Part shown: positions 60,822 to 64,000 of the stretch, in pieces
Layout: each line of letters begins with the position of its first letter
Position numbering within the stretch: position 1 is the first letter of the stretch
DNA from: JAHEGP01 sp963751595
Lineage (GTDB): Bacteria; Pseudomonadota; Gammaproteobacteria; Pseudomonadales; JAHEGP01
DNA length: 64,000 bases
NCBI GenBank assembly: GCA_963751595.1
Contig: CAVVVC010000001.1
Location: 372,001-436,000 of the forward strand
Reading direction: 5' to 3'
The notes under the pieces: model-generated
The model's input: the letters and a program-made list of their open reading frames with translations, nothing else
Told to the model about the DNA's origin: nothing
Database searches by the model: none
Position numbers and translations under genes: made by a program

Positions 60822-62102
60822 TTATCTTGCCTTGCCACCGCGCTCCCGAAAATAGCGTGGTTCCCCATCGATACCCTGTACCGTTCTGCGCACGAGATCG
60901 AGGGCGATGGCTGCAGTCAGGGTCTGGATAAATTTGCGGTCGCCGGGAATCTGGAAGAAACGGGCCTGAATAGCGTCGGCATAGCCCCAGGCGATCCAGA
61001 CACTGCCCACCGGCTTTTCAGGGCTGCCGCCGTCGGGGCCGGCAATGCCTGAAACCGCTATCGCCAGCTCGGCGCCACTGCGGGCACAGGCACCTTGCGC
61101 CATCTCCCGCACCACGGCCTCACTCACCGCGCCCTGGGCCTGCAGGGTATCGGGGCTGACCCCCAGGGTCGACTGTTTGGTGGCATTGGAGTAGGTCACG
61201 TAGCCCGCTTCGAACACCCTGGACGCGCCGGCTATTTCCACCAGTTGGGCAGCAATCAAACCACCGGTACAGGACTCGGCGGTGCAGATTCTCAGGTCCC
61301 TGGCCGCCAGTTCCTGCACCAGGCACTGAGCCAGGTTGGTATCGTCGGGGCCGATCATGTAATCGCCAACCAGACCCCGCAACCGCTCCAGCCATTGTTG
61401 TTTGAGCGCATCGAAGCGCCGAGAGCGGGTAGTCAGCTTGATCTCCAGCAGGGGCAAGCCGGTGCGAAACCCAAGCTCCACCTCGGCCGGCCACTGGGAC
61501 AACTGGTCACTGATTATTTGTTGCAGGCTTGATTCGCCGATACCAAAAAGCTTGATCCGGGTGATGGCAATGGGTTCGATGGCGGGAAATCGATGCTGCA
61601 GCTGGGGAATGATCTCCTGTTCGAGCATGGTGAACATTTCGCTGGGGACACCGGGCGTGCAGTAGATTTCGCAGTTGTTGTGGCACAGGTGAAAACCCAC
61701 CGCACTGCCGCGGGCGTTGGCGATCACGTCGGCACCCGCCGGCAGTATCGCCTGCTTTCGATTGGCGTCGTTGATCGGGTATCTGCGCCGGGCGCACCAG
61801 GATTGCAGATGGGCCATGGCCACCGGGTGCTCGGTCAGCTCGCGCTGGGCAACCCTGCCCAGAGCCAGTGCCGTGAGATCGTCGATGGTAGGACCCAGGC
61901 CGCCGTTGATAATCAGCACATCACTGTCAGCACTCAGGTTTTCGATCTGCTGGCAGAGAAGATCGAGGGAATCGCCAACGGTGACCTTGCGGTAAATCGC
62001 CATCCCGCAGCGCCCCAGTAGCTGGGCTATGGTGGCGGAGTTGCTGTCGATGGTGTCGCCGGACATCAATTCGTTGCCGGTAAGCAGAAGCTCGATACGC
62101 AT
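60822..62102 (-). CDS. cinA: CinA-like protein / nicotinamide-nucleotide amidase
   Basis: 426 residues, full-length. N-terminal MoaB/MogA-like domain (~1-170): LLTGNELMSGDTIDSNSATIAQLLG, INGGLGPTIDDLTA and TPGVPSEM. C-terminal amidase domain (~260-426): TAESCTGGLIAAQLV with the catalytic Ser-Cys region, GYVTYSNATKQSTLGV and SGIAGPDGGSPEKPVG. The enzyme hydrolyses nicotinamide mononucleotide to nicotinate mononucleotide for NAD recycling, and the N-terminal domain may act as an ADP-ribose pyrophosphatase. Convergent to the PNPOx-like gene. Confidence 0.93.
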   Translation of the reverse strand: MRIELLLTGNELMSGDTIDSNSATIAQLLGRCGMAIYRKVTVGDSLDLLCQQIENLSADSDVLIINGGLGPTIDDLTALALGRVAQRELTEHPVAMAHLQSWCARRRYPINDANRKQAILPAGADVIANARGSAVGFHLCHNNCEIYCTPGVPSEMFTMLEQEIIPQLQHRFPAIEPIAITRIKLFGIGESSLQQIISDQLSQWPAEVELGFRTGLPLLEIKLTTRSRRFDALKQQWLERLRGLVGDYMIGPDDTNLAQCLVQELAARDLRICTAESCTGGLIAAQLVEIAGASRVFEAGYVTYSNATKQSTLGVSPDTLQAQGAVSEAVVREMAQGACARSGAELAIAVSGIAGPDGGSPEKPVGSVWIAWGYADAIQARFFQIPGDRKFIQTLTAAIALDLVRRTVQGIDGEPRYFRERGGKAR

Positions 62103-62337
62103 ACGCGGGGGATACTCGTGTGGTGAAGGGTGGGCTATAAGCGGGCTTCCGGGTAGCGGTCGCTGGGTTGGCCGGAACGGTCCGTGGGGCCGCAGTATAA
62201 CGAATCAGCAACAGCGGGTGTACGCCACGGTTGGCCCGATTCATTGATCCGGCTCCGTCCGGCGAAAGCTACTAAACTGCAGGCCATCCTGCTATAGTGC
62301 GCGACTTTTTTGGAGTGGCACCGCCCCAGGGAATTTC

Positions 62338-62973
62338 ATGGCAACAGAAAACCAGCTTTCGTTGTGCTCGGACGAGCAAAAAGTCAGTTACGGCCTCGGC
62401 CGCCAGTTCGGCGATCATCTGCGGCAAACCCGCATCCAGGGGATCGACCTCGAGGCGGTCATCGCCGGCCTTGAGCAAGCCTATCTCGGGCAGGACAGCG
62501 TTATCTCAGGCGATGCCATGGAAGCTGCATACCAGTCTATTGAAATCAAACTCAAGGCGGCAGCCAAGGACCGCGCCGCCAGGGCGCTTGAGCAGGGCGA
62601 GGAATTTTTTGCCCGTAACAGTCGCCGCAACAACGTCGTCACCCTGGCCTCGGGGCTCCAGTATGAAATCCTGGAAAAGGGTAGCGGCCCGATTCCTGGG
62701 CCCAGGGCCAGGGTCCGTGCCCACTATCAGGGTGCCCTCCTCGACGGCACGGTTTTCGATAGCTCGATTGCCCGCGGTGAGCCCGCGGAGTTTTCCGTCA
62801 ACCAGGTCATTCCCGGTTGGTCCGAGGCGCTGCAGTTGATGCCCCAGGGTTCACGCTGGAAACTCTATATTCCCTCTAGCCAGGCCTATGGTGAGCAGGG
62901 TGCCGGGGCTGATATTCCTCCCCACGCGACCCTGGTGTTCGAAGTGACCCTGCTGGAAGTTCTCGACGGCTGA
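62338..62973 (+). CDS. fklB: FKBP-type peptidyl-prolyl isomerase
   Basis: 211 residues. The N-terminal dimerisation domain (VSYGLGRQFGDHLRQTRIQGIDLEA, by ends) is typical of FklB/Mip-type proteins; the FKBP domain from ~100 has RVRAHYQGALLDGTVFDSS, FSVNQVIPGWSEALQLMPQGSRWKLYIPS and LVFEVTLLEV. It has no signal peptide, so it acts in the cytoplasm like FklB. It is divergent from cinA. Confidence 0.92.
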   Translation: MATENQLSLCSDEQKVSYGLGRQFGDHLRQTRIQGIDLEAVIAGLEQAYLGQDSVISGDAMEAAYQSIEIKLKAAAKDRAARALEQGEEFFARNSRRNNVVTLASGLQYEILEKGSGPIPGPRARVRAHYQGALLDGTVFDSSIARGEPAEFSVNQVIPGWSEALQLMPQGSRWKLYIPSSQAYGEQGAGADIPPHATLVFEVTLLEVLDG

Positions 62974-63007
62974 AAGCGGTCGATTTGGCTGCCGGCGGGT
63001 CGGGCGG

Positions 63008-64000
63008 CTATGTGCTTTGGGCGTTAGTGGCATAGGCTCGGCGAATCCTGCCCTGCTCGTCGTAGGGGTTGCCGTCACCGCTTGATGCCAGTGCGCTCTC
63101 CCTGGCGAAGTACTCGCGGTCCTCGTTTTCTTCCGCGGCTGTCAGGGCACCTTCGGCGGCCAGATCTCCCTCGACTGAATCGTGGGGCACCCCTTGCTTG
63201 CTGCGCGCGATTGCCTGTAACAAAGCCTCGCTGTCGTCGGCCGAATATTTCGAGTCGGCGTCGCTGGCCAGGCTCACGGGACCCTTCGCCTCATAACGAA
63301 AGCCCTGTTCAATGGTCTCGAAAAAGGCGGGCACGAATTGGGCCTTGCGCGATACCCAACCCTCGGGTAATCGCATGGCGGTCGCGCCCGCGTCGATGGT
63401 CGACCCCGGTGGCTTGATGCCGGGCCAGGCCTCGCACAGCACCCCCGCGCCGGTCTCGGACTCCTGGCCATCGATAAATGCCGCCCGGGCCAGGGCTAGC
63501 TCCCTGCCGCCACAGATCAGCAGCACGCTGCTGTGCTCGACGATATTGACCACAAAGAGAAAGGCAAAATCCAGTTCATTACCGTGGCGAAGCTCCGGAA
63601 TAGCCGCTGCTGCTTCCGCGTCCATCTCGTCCCCGGCGTCCTCGTCCTGCTCGGGGAACAACAGACCCTTTTCTTTCTTGAGCAGCCGCAGTTCCATCAG
63701 AATGTCAGCGGATTTTTCCAGCACGGGGGTGGTGTCGGTGACCTCGAGGACTGATATGCCGAATTTCCAGGGTCCGCAGGAGAAATCTTTCTGGTCGCCG
63801 CGAACCATTTCGTAGGCGCCCATGGAGACGATCCAATCCGTCTTCGCCTGAAACTGGCTTTTCGCCAGAAAGTCGATTTCGGTCTCCTCATAGGCGTCAT
63901 ACTTGGTGCCTTTGCTGGCCACGGTCTTGATGTTGCTGATGCCGGTATAGCGCGACAGCAAGGCGGCTACGCTGCGATCGGCCTCGGTGGTGGTTACCGA
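63008..64000 (-). CDS. Unknown protein, N-terminus outside the window
   Basis: The frame is open to the end of the window, so the true start is beyond 64000; 331 residues are visible, preceding stop at 63008. Segments seen are KYDAYEETEIDFLAKSQFQAKT, DFSCGPWKFGISVLEVTD, LRHGNELDFAFLFVVNIVEHS and an acidic C-terminal tail rich in Glu and Ser. I do not recognise the family. A VSMGAYEMVRGDQ stretch and the FAFLFV core suggest an alpha/beta fold. It is convergent with the FKBP gene. Confidence 0.6.
   Translation of the reverse strand, partial: SVTTTEADRSVAALLSRYTGISNIKTVASKGTKYDAYEETEIDFLAKSQFQAKTDWIVSMGAYEMVRGDQKDFSCGPWKFGISVLEVTDTTPVLEKSADILMELRLLKKEKGLLFPEQDEDAGDEMDAEAAAAIPELRHGNELDFAFLFVVNIVEHSSVLLICGGRELALARAAFIDGQESETGAGVLCEAWPGIKPPGSTIDAGATAMRLPEGWVSRKAQFVPAFFETIEQGFRYEAKGPVSLASDADSKYSADDSEALLQAIARSKQGVPHDSVEGDLAAEGALTAAEENEDREYFARESALASSGDGNPYDEQGRIRRAYATNAQST

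Noticed and set aside
1..64000. CRISPR arrays, tRNA, rRNA and prophage genes
   Set aside because: I looked for regularly spaced repeats, cloverleaf patterns and phage structural genes and saw none; without tools a degenerate tRNA could be missed.

Overview
The window looks like a chromosomal segment of a GC-rich, aerobic, probably marine gammaproteobacterium. The glycerolipid genes (plsB, gpsA), Pat-like synthetase, FadB/FadA-type beta-oxidation genes, CinA, FklB-type FKBP and paired DUF3604 proteins fit a Halieaceae/Cellvibrionales-like genome. That placement is inferred from gene content only; no rRNA or tRNA gene was seen. Genes lie on both strands, many in tight operons with 4-8 bp overlaps.

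Layout. 0-0.5 kb: end of a nitronate monooxygenase-type gene. 0.7-4.6 kb: two convergent exported DUF3604 (PHP-like) paralogues. 4.9-9 kb: a tandem DsbA-fold protein, a metallo-beta-lactamase-fold hydrolase, a PRC-barrel protein and a frameshifted lipase. 9-13.7 kb: a minus-strand operon of a phospholipase D/cardiolipin synthase-like lipoprotein and two LssY_C-type exported paralogues. The PLD gene is broken twice, by a 14-bp tandem duplication and by an IS200/IS605-type element whose own transposase appears frameshifted. 14-19.9 kb: a glycerolipid operon (HAD-PlsC fusion, PlsB, GpsA, monoacylglycerol lipase). 20-22.7 kb: an ADP-forming acyl-CoA synthetase/GNAT protein. 22.7-25 kb: an esterase, a MITE and an AraC regulator divergent from a beta-oxidation operon (25.1-32.6 kb: thiolase, FadB-like, acyl-CoA dehydrogenase, SDR, CaiB/AMACR, enoyl-CoA hydratase). 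32.7-38.9 kb: SixA-like phosphatase, MaoC-like dehydratase, Na/Pi transporter, secreted zinc peptidase, a MITE with target duplication, and an unknown protein.

39-49 kb: a gamma-glutamyl-polyamine-type synthetase and HD-domain gene, then a lower-GC stretch with two decayed transposase genes (IS4-type and IS21 IstB) and a secreted unknown protein, then a lipoprotein lipase, a PuuB-like oxidase and a complete IS1182 element. A ~184-bp foldable repeat occurs twice, each time 7 bp beyond a stop codon. 49.3-51.7 kb: two acyl-CoA dehydrogenases.

51.9-60.7 kb is the most interesting part. It is a divergent lipid-modification locus (NTF2-like, FAD oxidoreductase, DUF1365, cyclopropane-fatty-acid-synthase-like methyltransferase, DUF2878, unknown exported protein on minus; ChrR anti-sigma, SDR, DUF3833 lipoprotein, flavin-oxidase-like protein on plus). 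Three TGATCC-N16/17-CGTA elements resemble promoters of the RpoE-ChrR (ECF11, singlet-oxygen) type: two diverge from the intergenic region and one precedes the DUF3833 gene. The ECF sigma gene that normally precedes chrR is absent. The window ends with cinA, an FKBP isomerase and a 5'-truncated unknown gene.
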